Part shown: positions 1 to 8,267 of the stretch, in pieces
Numbering within the stretch: the first letter of the stretch is position 1
How the letters are laid out: every line of letters starts with the position of its first letter
Origin: Alphaproteobacteria bacterium UBA2903
Lineage (GTDB): Bacteria > Pseudomonadota > Alphaproteobacteria > CAAGCB01 > CAG-977
Direction of reading: 5' to 3'
Length of the DNA stretch: 58,469 nucleotides
NCBI GenBank assembly: GCA_002349565.1
Contig: DEDN01000016.1
Coordinates: 8,720 to 67,188 of the forward strand
Notes under the pieces: model-generated
Database searches by the model: none
The model's input: the letters and a program-made list of their open reading frames with translations, nothing else
What the model was told of the DNA's origin: nothing
Program-made: the position numbers and the translations under genes

Positions 1-659
1 GTCATCCCCGCCATGCCGATGTCGGCTTTGCCCGCCTGTAATGCGGGGACGATCGCGTCAAACTCCATATCGTTGACGACGGCGCACTTTCCCAGCCGTT
101 CGGCGATAATCGCCGCCAAGTCGATGTCGATTCCGACGATTTTTCCCTTGTCATGAAACTCGTACGGCGGGAAAGTCGCATTGGTCGCCACTTTCAGCTG
201 CCCGTTCGGACAATCGCCCGCATGGGACGACGGCGGATACATCCCTTTGTCGTCGCCGATGTAGTTTTTCAAAACACGGCTGACCGTCCCGTCGTTTTTC
301 AAATCGGCAAGCACGCGGTTCAGGTCCGCTTTCAGCGCGGCGTTTCCTTTGGCGACGGCGATGGCATAGCTTTCCTCGGCAAAAGCGGCGGCGGATACGG
401 ACAGCCCTTTGTTGATGCCCGCAAAAGCCAGCGCGGGCTGTTCGTCAATCAAAACGGCGTCCACTTTGCCCGCCAGCAGCGATTGAATCGCATCCCCCGC
501 CTTGTTGTAGCGTTCGACCTCCGCCGACGGCATTTCGGACGCCAGAATGTCGCCCGTCGTTCCCAACTGCACCCCTATTTTCTTTCCCTGCGGATCAAAT
601 TGTTCGGCAAAAGCGTTCGACGCCAGACACAGCGTCAGAACAAACAAAAGCTTTTTCAT
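1..659 (-). CDS. Amino-acid ABC-type substrate-binding protein, partial (C-terminus outside window)
   Basis: A signal peptide (MKKLLFVLTLCLASNAFA) is followed by periplasmic solute-binding protein family 3 sequence. About 219 residues are visible and the reading frame is open at the window edge. Residues 27-125 match the second lobe and closing helix of such proteins (KIGVQLGTTGDIL, VDAVLIDEQPA, ESYAIAVAKGN). At about residue 137 a fresh N-terminal lobe begins (LKVATNATFPPYEF, GIDIDLAA, DAIVPALQAGKADIGMAGMT). The order is therefore lobe 2 then lobe 1, meaning a tandem protein lacking its first lobe or a circular permutant. Its ATG overlaps the stop of the upstream sensor kinase (ATGA), so the two are probably co-translated and the protein may be a periplasmic sensing partner. 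Family is clear; ligand and full architecture are not. Confidence 0.85.
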   Translation of the reverse strand, partial: MKKLLFVLTLCLASNAFAEQFDPQGKKIGVQLGTTGDILASEMPSAEVERYNKAGDAIQSLLAGKVDAVLIDEQPALAFAGINKGLSVSAAAFAEESYAIAVAKGNAALKADLNRVLADLKNDGTVSRVLKNYIGDDKGMYPPSSHAGDCPNGQLKVATNATFPPYEFHDKGKIVGIDIDLAAIIAERLGKCAVVNDMEFDAIVPALQAGKADIGMAGM

Positions 660-2353
660 TTTTCCCCTTTCGCAAAAACAAAAGTAAACGTCGTTCCCCG
701 TCCGACCGTGCTGGCAACGTCAATCTTTCCGCCCGCGCTTTCGACGATGCTTTTGACAATGGACAATCCCAAGCCCGTTCCCGCAGCTTTGTTTTCCTGA
801 TTTTCCGAAAAGAACGGTTCGAATATGCGGTGCAGATTTTCCGCGGAAATGCCGCATCCGTTGTCCGAAACGATCAAAAACGCGCGATCCGCGTCCGCTT
901 TGGTTTCTATCGTCAGCTTTCCGCCGTCCGTCATGGCGTGAAAAGCGTTTTGCGACAAATTGACCAGCACCATGCGCAGTTCGGTATCCGACGCTTTGAC
1001 GGTGACGGGTTCGGCGGACAGCTTCAGCACGATTTCAATGCCGCGTTTTTTGGCTTCGTATTCCAGCAAAGACACCGTTTCGGGAACAATTTCGTTCAAA
1101 TCGGCAAAGTTTTGTTCTTCGGACGGCTTGCGCGCCAGTTTCAGCAAACGCGACGTTACAGAGATGCAAAATCCGATCTGTTCCAAAACCAGCTCTATAT
1201 AGTGTTTCGTTTCTTCGGACGACAAAGGCTTTGTTTCCGCCCTGTCCGCAATGTTTTCCAAAATCAGCCGAATCGATCCCAGCGGATTGCGCATTTCATG
1301 CGCGACGGAACCGACCAGCAATCCCAAAGACGACAATTTCTGCTGATGCGAAAACTGAATTTCCTTGTCCAAAGAACGGGACACTTCCAGCATCATCCGC
1401 CTGTTTTGAAAATCCAACAGCCCCGCCGTTATTTCAAAAAAGCCCTCGCGCCCGTCCGCGCCGGAACAGCGGTGAATGACTTTGACCTGTTTGTCGGGGT
1501 TTTGCTTCAGTATTCGCAAAGGACACGGATTGACGTCTTGATCGCACGGCGAAGCCCTGCCGACCTGTTCAAAGCATTTGACACATTCGGAACGGTACAA
1601 ATGCCCGAACATTTTTCGGTGCGTGTTGTTGGACATCACAACTTGGAAATTTTCGTCAATCACGCGCAGTCCGTCGGGCAGCGTGTCGATCAGTTTTTGC
1701 AAGAAACGCTGTCCCTCCTGCGTCCGCAGCAAAGACGCCTGAAGAAAATCCGCCATTTCGTTTAAATCGCGCGCCAGCAGATCCATTTCGTCGCTTTTGT
1801 CGGCTTTGGGGGAAACAGCCACCCGCGCGGACAAATCGCCGCCGCGAATCTTTTGCGTAAAGTCCAGCATTTTTTCGGTCGGCACCAAAATCCAGCGGCG
1901 AATCACCAGCCACATCAGCGTCAGGAAAACAATCGCCAGAAACAGCCCGCCGCCGATGGCGAACTTCATCCTGTCCATTTGAAGGTCGCGGTCGCGCACG
2001 CTGAGCAGATCGCGCAGCAGCTCGCGGCGCATATTCATGTAGGTGTCGTTCAGCGGATTGATTTGCTCCAGCCCTTTTTTCTGACGCAGCCAAATGTCTT
2101 TCAACTGTTCGGGGGTCAAATCGGACTGAAAAAACAGCTTGTCGGGAACGATGGCTTCGCGCAGTTTGATGTTTTCCTCGTACATCTTCAGCAAGCTTTG
2201 CGCCTTTTTGTAACGCAAAGCCCGCTCGTGTTCGCCTTGGGCGACGTATTCCTGCATCAAAGCCGCCGACACCATGCCCGTGATTGCCGCCAAACAAAGA
2301 AAAATCGTCAAAACGATCTTGGTGCTGAGTGAAACAAACGGCTTTTTGTTCAT
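656..2353 (-). CDS. Membrane-bound sensor histidine kinase with HAMP and cysteine-rich PAS domain
   Basis: This is a 565-residue hybrid-free histidine kinase. Transmembrane segments lie near residues 11-32 and 131-151 around a short helical periplasmic loop, followed by HAMP (about 152-205), PAS (about 218-330), HisKA with H352 (AHEMRNPLGS), and HATPase with N469, DNGCG and GTGLGLSIV. The PAS domain carries four close cysteines (C257, C260, C270, C277), a pattern suited to metal or redox binding; that role is inference. The ATG overlaps the rluE stop as ATGA, so I prefer it to an upstream in-frame start. No response regulator is adjacent; the next gene is a binding protein. Confidence 0.9.
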   Translation of the reverse strand: MNKKPFVSLSTKIVLTIFLCLAAITGMVSAALMQEYVAQGEHERALRYKKAQSLLKMYEENIKLREAIVPDKLFFQSDLTPEQLKDIWLRQKKGLEQINPLNDTYMNMRRELLRDLLSVRDRDLQMDRMKFAIGGGLFLAIVFLTLMWLVIRRWILVPTEKMLDFTQKIRGGDLSARVAVSPKADKSDEMDLLARDLNEMADFLQASLLRTQEGQRFLQKLIDTLPDGLRVIDENFQVVMSNNTHRKMFGHLYRSECVKCFEQVGRASPCDQDVNPCPLRILKQNPDKQVKVIHRCSGADGREGFFEITAGLLDFQNRRMMLEVSRSLDKEIQFSHQQKLSSLGLLVGSVAHEMRNPLGSIRLILENIADRAETKPLSSEETKHYIELVLEQIGFCISVTSRLLKLARKPSEEQNFADLNEIVPETVSLLEYEAKKRGIEIVLKLSAEPVTVKASDTELRMVLVNLSQNAFHAMTDGGKLTIETKADADRAFLIVSDNGCGISAENLHRIFEPFFSENQENKAAGTGLGLSIVKSIVESAGGKIDVASTVGRGTTFTFVFAKGEK

Positions 2354-2919
2354 CGGCGGCTTCCTTGGCTGAAGATGTCGGATTTGGACACGGCTTTCCA
2401 TTGCCCCTGCGGCAGACCGCCCAAGCTTAAATCCCCGATTTTCACGCGAATCAAGCGCAAAGTCGGAAATCCGACCGCCGCCGTCATGCGGCGCACCTGC
2501 CTGTTTTTGCCCTCAATCAGCGTCAGTTCGACCCACGATGTCGGAATGTTCGCCCGATAACGTATCGGCGGGTCGCGCGGGGGAACGTCGGGCGCGTCGA
2601 TTTTGAGGGCTTTGCAGGGTTTTGTGCGGTATCCCGATATGTCAACGCCTTTTTCCAGCCGTTTCAACGCATCGCCCGTTATGTCGCCGTCCACCTGCGC
2701 CCAATAAGTGCGCGGGTGCGCAAACGCGGGATCAAGCAATCGCTTGACAAACTTGCCGTCGTCGGTCAACAGCAAAAGCCCTTCGCTGTCATAGTCCAGC
2801 CGTCCCGCCGCGTACACATTCGGCGGCAATCCGAATCCGTCCAAAGCGGGATGTCCCGCTTCGGGGGTGAATTGGCTTAACACGCCGTACGGTTTGTTGA
2901 ACGCGATATAGGAAAACAT
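2350..2919 (-). CDS. rluE: 23S rRNA pseudouridine synthase, RluE type
   Basis: A 189-residue protein of the RsuA/RluB/E/F family without an S4 domain. The catalytic motif GRLDYDSEGLLLLT holds the nucleophilic aspartate. The C-terminal stretch (IPTSWVELTLIEGKNRQVRR, then FPTLRLIRV) is typical of RluE, which isomerises a uridine of 23S rRNA near the peptidyl-transferase centre (U2457 in E. coli). The start was chosen because AGGAG lies 6 bases before this ATG and translation matches the family from MFSYIAFNKPYG onwards. It is the first gene of a minus-strand operon with the sensor kinase and binding protein, read from a promoter at 2944-2972. Confidence 0.9.
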   Translation of the reverse strand: MFSYIAFNKPYGVLSQFTPEAGHPALDGFGLPPNVYAAGRLDYDSEGLLLLTDDGKFVKRLLDPAFAHPRTYWAQVDGDITGDALKRLEKGVDISGYRTKPCKALKIDAPDVPPRDPPIRYRANIPTSWVELTLIEGKNRQVRRMTAAVGFPTLRLIRVKIGDLSLGGLPQGQWKAVSKSDIFSQGSRR

Positions 2920-2943
2920 TTCAACGCTCCTGATTTTTATGCG

Positions 2944-2972
2944 ATAATACGCTTGATTTCGTTTTTTTTCAA
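2944..2972 (-). promoter_or_regulatory. Sigma-70-type promoter for the rluE operon
   Basis: On the minus strand, TTGAAA (2972-2967) and TATTAT (2949-2944) are separated by 17 bases, about 25 bases upstream of rluE. The same bases read GATAAT on the plus strand, which could serve the divergent TatD gene, so the two promoters may overlap. Confidence 0.6.
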
Positions 2973-2980
2973 TCACGACC

Positions 2981-3688
2981 ATGATAGACGCCCATTTGCA
3001 TTTGAACCGCCTGACGCCCGCCGACATCGCCCAAGCCCGCGAACACGGCGTAACAGGCTTTTTGACGGCGGGAACAAGCCCCGCCGATTGGGCGGAAACG
3101 CTGGCATTGTCCGCCCCCGATGTCAAGCCGTTCATCGGCACGCATCCGTGGTTTGCCGACCGCCATGACCAAGCTTTGCTGGAACGGCTTTTAATCGACA
3201 ATCCCGCGGCGGGCGTCGGCGAAATCGGATTGGACGCGAAAGCTCCGCCCGAACAGGACGCCGTCTTTGCGCTCCAGTTTGCTTTGGCGGCGAAACTGAG
3301 CCGCCCCGCCGTGATTCATTGCGTCAAGCGTTTCGACCGTTTAAAAGCGTTTTTCAAGCAAACCAAGTTTTTTCCGCCCGCCGTTTTGCTGCACGGATTT
3401 TCGGGAACGGCGCAAGATGTCGCGTTTTTTGCAAAATACCCGTGCTTTTTTTCGTTTTCGGGACGAAATCCGAAGCCCGCCGTTCTGAACGCCGTCCCCG
3501 CCGACAGACTGGTTGCGGAAACGGATTCACCCGATCAAAGACCCGCCGACGATTTATGCCTCGACCCCGCCAAAAAAACGAACGCCCCCGCCAATCTGGC
3601 TTTGATTTTGAAGAAAATCGAGGCTATAACGGGCGTTGACGAAAATCAAATCACCCTTAACACGGAAAGATTCAAAAATGCCCGCTGA
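2981..3688 (+). CDS. TatD family metal-dependent hydrolase (putative DNase)
   Basis: A 235-residue TIM-barrel hydrolase, slightly shorter than typical TatD proteins (about 260). Visible metal-site motifs are HLH at the N-terminus (MIDAHLHL), GTHPW, VGEIGLD, PAVIHC and AETDSPDQ near the C-terminus. Family members are Mg-dependent 3'-5' exonucleases or deoxyribonucleases. The ribosome-binding site is weak. The 3' end overlaps tcdA by 11 bases. The exact substrate cannot be told from sequence. Confidence 0.85.
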   Translation: MIDAHLHLNRLTPADIAQAREHGVTGFLTAGTSPADWAETLALSAPDVKPFIGTHPWFADRHDQALLERLLIDNPAAGVGEIGLDAKAPPEQDAVFALQFALAAKLSRPAVIHCVKRFDRLKAFFKQTKFFPPAVLLHGFSGTAQDVAFFAKYPCFFSFSGRNPKPAVLNAVPADRLVAETDSPDQRPADDLCLDPAKKTNAPANLALILKKIEAITGVDENQITLNTERFKNAR

Positions 3689-4430
3689 TCAATTCACACG
3701 CTTGCGCCTGCTTGTCGGGGACGAGGGTTTAAGCCGTCTGCAAAACGCGTTTGTCGTCGTCGCGGGATTGGGCGCGGTCGGCAGCTACGCGGTCGAAGCT
3801 TTGGCGCGCGCGGGCATTGGCAGACTGCGGCTGATTGACAACGACGTCGTGTCGTTAAGCAACCTGAACCGCCAACTGTTCGCGCTTCATTCAACCATCG
3901 GACAGCCCAAAGCCCAAATCGCCGACGCGCGCGTTCAAGACATCAATCCCGCCTGCAAAACCGAACCCGTACAAGCGTTCATCAACGCCGAATCCATTCC
4001 CGACCTGCTGAGCGGAAACCCCGATTTCGTCGTTGACGCGATTGATTCGTTGAATCCCAAAACAGAGCTGATTTCCTACCTGCGCACCAACAATATGCCT
4101 TTTATTTCCGCCATGGGCGCGGCGTTGCGCACCAATCCCGCGCTGATTCAAACGGGCGCGATGAGCAAAGTCAACCATTGCCGTTTGGCGTTCATGCTGC
4201 GCAAACGTTTGCGCCGCCGCGGCGTTCCTTTGGATTTTCCGTGCGTTTTTTCGACCGAATCGCGCGAACACATCCCCGCCCCCGTCTATCCCGAAGAAAG
4301 CGAGCTCACCCCCGGCTTGGGGCGTGAAAGAACCGTTATGGGCAGTCTGCCGACGATTACGGGAATCTTCGGACTGACGCTTGCCAACTATGCGATTCAG
4401 AACTTAATCGCCTCGAAGCCTTTGGCGTGA
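3678..4430 (+). CDS. tcdA: tRNA threonylcarbamoyladenosine dehydratase
   Basis: A 250-residue ThiF/MoeB-like E1 enzyme that converts t6A37 of tRNA to its cyclic form using ATP. The nucleotide-binding motif GLGAVGSYAVEALARAGIG is at the N-terminus, followed by LRLIDNDVVSLSNLNRQ and the FSTE segment near residue 190. The ATG at 3678 is preceded by GGAAAG; a TTG 42 bases upstream is open but lacks support. It overlaps the TatD gene and converges with the next gene, overlapping it by 34 bases. Confidence 0.9.
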   Translation: MPADQFTRLRLLVGDEGLSRLQNAFVVVAGLGAVGSYAVEALARAGIGRLRLIDNDVVSLSNLNRQLFALHSTIGQPKAQIADARVQDINPACKTEPVQAFINAESIPDLLSGNPDFVVDAIDSLNPKTELISYLRTNNMPFISAMGAALRTNPALIQTGAMSKVNHCRLAFMLRKRLRRRGVPLDFPCVFSTESREHIPAPVYPEESELTPGLGRERTVMGSLPTITGIFGLTLANYAIQNLIASKPLA

Positions 4431-5131
4431 GTCGCATTCGGCAAAATGACCAGCCGTTTTTTATCGACCCATTTTTCGGACAAAGCCGGCGGCACGACGT
4501 CATCTTTGCCGCCCGCATAGTGGATTTGCGGAATTTTGGCAATCTCTTTTAAAGCATACGCGGCGTTAATCGACCCGTCCAAAGGCGAATCGCCGAAATA
4601 CGCCGTCCAATCCGCGTGGTTCAAAACGCCCGCAACGGTCGTCAGCTTCGATACCTTGCCTTGATTTCTTTGCGCCAGCAAAACCGCCATGGCTCCACCG
4701 CCCGAATAACCGACAAGCTCGACTTTTTTCAGATTGTAACGTTTAATCAGCGTTTTCAGCGCGCCGTCCATCGCATCGACGGTTTCGGGCGAAAAACGCG
4801 CGGTCGTCCAAAACGGAATGTCGCACTTATCGTTCATCACATACTGGCACGGACGCGCCATATACGCGACATTGCCCGTCGTTTTTTGCGCCCATTTCAA
4901 AACCGTCGAATTGCGCGGTGTCGGGTCAAGCGACGGCTGAGTTGCCGACACCCATGCCAAACCGTCGCCTTCGATAAACACTTTCAGCGTATCGGCGGGC
5001 GGAGCAATCCTTGTCCACACGGCAATATCAAACGTGTTCGTTTTGACGGTTTGAAAAGCAAAGCCTTCGGGATCGGGCAAAGCCGCGCACCCCGACACAA
5101 AAAACAAAATAAAAAAAACAACGTATCGCAT
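4397..5131 (-). CDS. Lipoprotein with alpha/beta-hydrolase fold
   Basis: A 244-residue protein with a short signal peptide and lipobox (FVSGC, Cys at residue 15), so it should be lipid-anchored and periplasm-facing. The nucleophile elbow is GYSGGGA, and a histidine near the end (NATHAKGF) could complete a Ser-Asp-His triad with the aspartate in GGKDDVVPP. Substrate is unknown; lipase, esterase or peptidase activity are all possible. The 3' end overlaps tcdA by 34 bases in convergent orientation. Confidence 0.75.
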   Translation of the reverse strand: MRYVVFFILFFVSGCAALPDPEGFAFQTVKTNTFDIAVWTRIAPPADTLKVFIEGDGLAWVSATQPSLDPTPRNSTVLKWAQKTTGNVAYMARPCQYVMNDKCDIPFWTTARFSPETVDAMDGALKTLIKRYNLKKVELVGYSGGGAMAVLLAQRNQGKVSKLTTVAGVLNHADWTAYFGDSPLDGSINAAYALKEIAKIPQIHYAGGKDDVVPPALSEKWVDKKRLVILPNATHAKGFEAIKF

Positions 5132-5194
5132 AGCCTTTTTTAACAGTTTTTTGCTAACAAAGAATTACATTTTATCGAAATCGGAGGATTTGCT

Positions 5195-5893
5195 TTGAAA
5201 ACAGCCTTGGCGGAAATCATCGGAACATTCGGATTCGTTTTTGTCGGAACGGGGGCGATTGTGTTTTCCGCGCCGTTCATCGGCTGGCTGGGCATCGCTT
5301 TGGCGGCGGGATTGGCGTTCGCGGCAATGTGCTACGCGTTTCCCGACGGGCATTTCAACCCGATATTCACAATCGCCGCTTTCTGCGCCAAGCGGGAAAA
5401 TTGGAAAAACGTCCTTTTGCGCCTGTTCGGGCAAGCTGCGGGCGCGTTTGCCGCCGCTTGGGTTTTAAGCGTTGTTTTAAACGGCAAAACGGGCTTTGTC
5501 GCCGACACGGCATTGGCGGGCAACTATTCCGACCGCTACGGCATCGAAGCTCTTTTAACGGCGGAAACCGTTTTGAACGTCCTGTTCGCCGCCGTGTTTC
5601 TGGCAACGCAAAACACGGCAAAAGCCCCCGCCGCGTTGGGCTGTTTTCTGACAGGCGCGACGTTTGTCGGCTATCCGATTGCCAAAGGCGCGATGAACCC
5701 CGTAAAATCAACGGCTTTGGCGATGTTTTCCACCCCCGAAGCCGTTGCTTCCTTAAAGTATTTCTGGGCAAGCGGTCTGCTTGCCGCCGTCGTCTGCGGA
5801 TTGACCGCGCTGTTAATGGCTCATCAGCAGCGCAATGTCGGCGTTCAGAATCAAGTTCTTGGTGAAGCTGCCCAAAATCCAGCGGCGCATTGA
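5195..5893 (+). CDS. Aquaporin/MIP-family channel with altered NPA motifs
   Basis: A 232-residue membrane protein with six predicted transmembrane segments, related to AqpZ. The two pore motifs are changed: NPI at residues 55-57 (GHFNPIFTI) and NPV at 168-170 followed by lysine (MNPVKSTALAMF), where the family normally has NPA and NPAR. The selectivity-filter arginine is thus lysine. The start is TTG with a strong GGAGG 7 bases upstream (5183-5187); no ATG fits. The last 25 or so residues are hydrophilic and lie opposite the end of the convergent universal-stress gene, an 81-base overlap. Water, glycerol or another small solute may be the substrate. Confidence 0.8.
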   Translation: MKTALAEIIGTFGFVFVGTGAIVFSAPFIGWLGIALAAGLAFAAMCYAFPDGHFNPIFTIAAFCAKRENWKNVLLRLFGQAAGAFAAAWVLSVVLNGKTGFVADTALAGNYSDRYGIEALLTAETVLNVLFAAVFLATQNTAKAPAALGCFLTGATFVGYPIAKGAMNPVKSTALAMFSTPEAVASLKYFWASGLLAAVVCGLTALLMAHQQRNVGVQNQVLGEAAQNPAAH

Positions 5894-6694
5894 GCTTTGC
5901 GTGTACGCGCCCATGACCAGCATATCGTAGTGGGCGCAGGTTTGTTTGACAACCTCCGCCGCGCGTTCGGACACGGATGAAATTTCGGGAATTTTGACGA
6001 CCTGCGCGTCGATTTCATGCCAAGCCAGCCGTTTGGCAAGTTCCGCCGCGCCCGCGATTTCCTCCAAGGGGACTTCCGTTTCGATAATGACGACTTCCTG
6101 CGCGCGCACCAAAAACGGCATCGCGTAAGCGACGGCTTTGGACGCTTCTTCGGAACCGTCCCACAAAATCGCGACGCGTTCGCCGACGGACGGATTTTTC
6201 GTCTGCGGAGCAAGCAGAACCGCCGAACCGCCTTCCATCACGGCGGCATTGACGATTTCCAGCGCATTGTCGGGATTGTTTTCCGCCGGACGCGGCAGCA
6301 CCATCAAATCGGCGGCGCGCGCGCACCATGCGGTCATTTCGGCTTCGGCACCGTCGAATTCGCGATATTCGGCGGATACTTCGCCGATGTTTTTCCGCGG
6401 CGCATCCGTCGGGCAAAGACCGTGATTTTTCACAAACTCCCCGAACGCGGCGCGCGTTTTGTCCGCCGCCTCGTCCGCCGCGCGTTCGTCCGCCGTCACC
6501 ACTTCGTTGACCACAAAGCCGGCAATGTCGGAGCTGACAACGGGCACGGGAACCAAGCACGACGGCTGGGGACGGATATGGAACACGTCCAAATGCGCCG
6601 TAAATTTCCGCGCGACGCTCAGCGCCGTTTCCAACGCGGCAAGCGCGGATTCCGTATCGTCGATTTTGACTTTAATGTCCTTGAACGTATCCAT
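5813..6694 (-). CDS. Universal stress protein, two-domain
   Basis: A 293-residue protein with an N-terminal and a C-terminal Usp fold. The second domain opens with VAILWDGSEEASKAVAYAMP and ends with the family-type stretch MGAYTQSSMRRW...ALLMSH. The ATP-binding motif G-x2-G-x9-G-(S/T) is imperfect (GAYT instead of G-x2-G), so nucleotide binding may be lost. The ATG has AAGGAG 7 bases upstream; 29 further codons upstream are open but overlap the preceding gene and look non-native. It follows the phosphotransferase gene by 11 bases, in one transcription unit. Confidence 0.85.
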   Translation of the reverse strand: MDTFKDIKVKIDDTESALAALETALSVARKFTAHLDVFHIRPQPSCLVPVPVVSSDIAGFVVNEVVTADERAADEAADKTRAAFGEFVKNHGLCPTDAPRKNIGEVSAEYREFDGAEAEMTAWCARAADLMVLPRPAENNPDNALEIVNAAVMEGGSAVLLAPQTKNPSVGERVAILWDGSEEASKAVAYAMPFLVRAQEVVIIETEVPLEEIAGAAELAKRLAWHEIDAQVVKIPEISSVSERAAEVVKQTCAHYDMLVMGAYTQSSMRRWILGSFTKNLILNADIALLMSH

Positions 6695-6705
6695 GACCTT
6701 TCTCC

Positions 6706-8256
6706 TTACCGTTTCGACAGCAGCGAACGCACTTGCGCCAAAGTCGCCATACGATCGCCCGACGTATCGATTTTGTCCCACGTTATCGCCCCGACGTCTT
6801 TGTTCAGCTGTTTGTCCAGTTCTTCGGGCGTTTTAACGTCCGACGGGTTGCGCTGACGCGACAAAACGCGCTGTTTGCGGATTTCCAGCGGCGCATCAAC
6901 CCAAAAACCTTGGAAATCGACGTTCATCTCGCGCGCGATTTGTTCGATTTTGGCGCGCTGAGCGGGTTCGTGAAACAACGCGTCCGCAACGACCGACTGC
7001 CCCGTCGCCAGAATACGGCGACATTCTTCGCACAGCTTGTCGAACACTTTGGCTTCGTTTTCGGGCGTATAAACCGATTCGTCCAAATAGTCCTCCAGCC
7101 CGACGCCCAGCATATTTTTACGCAAAACGTCGTCGCGCAGAATCACCGCCCCGGGCGGATTGCCGATAAAAGGCGCGGCTTCGCGTCCGATGCGGGATTT
7201 ACCCGACCCCGACAGCCCCCCGCAAGCGACCAGAATCGTCTTTTCGGGTTTTAAAAAGCGGCGCGCCATGACCAAATGCTCGTACGCGCGGTTCGCCATC
7301 AGATTGGCTTCGAACTTGTCCTTGATGTCGCGGGATATTTCGGCGAACACATAAGCGTTGACCGCCGCGCGGCACGACAGGAACAGCGGCAGAGCGGGAA
7401 CACCGTCCCAATCCGCTGACATGGCCATATAGTGGTTGAACAGAATGCTCGCCAGACGGCGCAATCCTTTGCTTTCCATATCGACCAGCAGAAAAGCGAA
7501 GTCGTACAGCACATCGATTTGCGTCAAATCGTCGTTGAACTCAATCGGGTTAAAGATTGTAACTTTCCCGTCCGCCATTGCGATATTGCGCAGAGTCAAA
7601 TCGCCGTGGCACACGCGGATTTTGCCGTTTTCGCGGCGGCGGCGCAATAAATCCGACACCGCGTCCAGCGCTTTGTTCTGCTCGGCTTCCAGTTCGTCGA
7701 CATCCTCGGCATCGAACAAATCGGGGACGAAGCAGCGAATCATCATATTGTTTTCGACAATGCGCCCGCGTATGATTTCCACGGGATCGCGCGTCATGAC
7801 AACGGGCGCGGCTTGGTGCATTTTGAAGATTTTTTCCGCCGTGTCCATCATTTCAAACCGGTCAAGGTCGCCGTTGTCCGCCAAAGCGTCAAACAGCATG
7901 TCTTCGGGAAATTCGCGCATGCGAACCAGCCAATCGACGACCTCCCCGTCCGATTTTTCGCCGACGGCGTATCCCTTGGCGGTTTTGACCGCGGGAACGA
8001 CGGCGGGATTCAGTTCGGGCGCCCACAGCATGCTCAAGTCGCGTTCTTTTTCGCATGCGGCTTTGCGCTTTTCGGGGGTCGAGTAATCCACATACGGGAA
8101 CTTGACGCCTTTTTTAAGCTTGTAAGCCGCATCGCCCGTCAAAAACACGACGGCAATGTTCGTCTGTTTGACCCGAATCGGATGCGACGCCTTGAACCCG
8201 TACGTTTCGGGACGCGACAGCGCTTCAATCAAATCGGATTGGTCGTCGATAAGCAT
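6706..8256 (-). CDS. Bifunctional phosphotransferase-like / P-loop ATPase protein
   Basis: A 516-residue protein of the aminoglycoside-phosphotransferase/ATP-binding fusion family. The N-terminal kinase-like domain has the catalytic loop CHGDLTLRNI (H217, D219, N224). The second metal-binding aspartate, usual in the FDxIEF motif, is asparagine here (N236). The C-terminal domain has a Walker A GLSGSGKS (347-354) and resembles small-molecule kinases. Family members are not known to give antibiotic resistance; substrates are unknown. It lies between guaC (11 bases upstream) and the stress-protein gene. Confidence 0.8.
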   Translation of the reverse strand: MLIDDQSDLIEALSRPETYGFKASHPIRVKQTNIAVVFLTGDAAYKLKKGVKFPYVDYSTPEKRKAACEKERDLSMLWAPELNPAVVPAVKTAKGYAVGEKSDGEVVDWLVRMREFPEDMLFDALADNGDLDRFEMMDTAEKIFKMHQAAPVVMTRDPVEIIRGRIVENNMMIRCFVPDLFDAEDVDELEAEQNKALDAVSDLLRRRRENGKIRVCHGDLTLRNIAMADGKVTIFNPIEFNDDLTQIDVLYDFAFLLVDMESKGLRRLASILFNHYMAMSADWDGVPALPLFLSCRAAVNAYVFAEISRDIKDKFEANLMANRAYEHLVMARRFLKPEKTILVACGGLSGSGKSRIGREAAPFIGNPPGAVILRDDVLRKNMLGVGLEDYLDESVYTPENEAKVFDKLCEECRRILATGQSVVADALFHEPAQRAKIEQIAREMNVDFQGFWVDAPLEIRKQRVLSRQRNPSDVKTPEELDKQLNKDVGAITWDKIDTSGDRMATLAQVRSLLSKR

Positions 8257-8267
8257 CGTTTATTTCC

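Noticed and set aside
153..2332. Several long plus-strand open frames across the binding-protein and sensor-kinase region
   Set aside because: They are Arg/Gln/Phe-rich antisense shadows without ribosome-binding sites; the minus-strand frames encode recognised domains.
6706..8256. Possible aminoglycoside resistance gene
   Set aside because: The phosphotransferase-like domain belongs to a fusion family with a P-loop ATPase that is not known for resistance.
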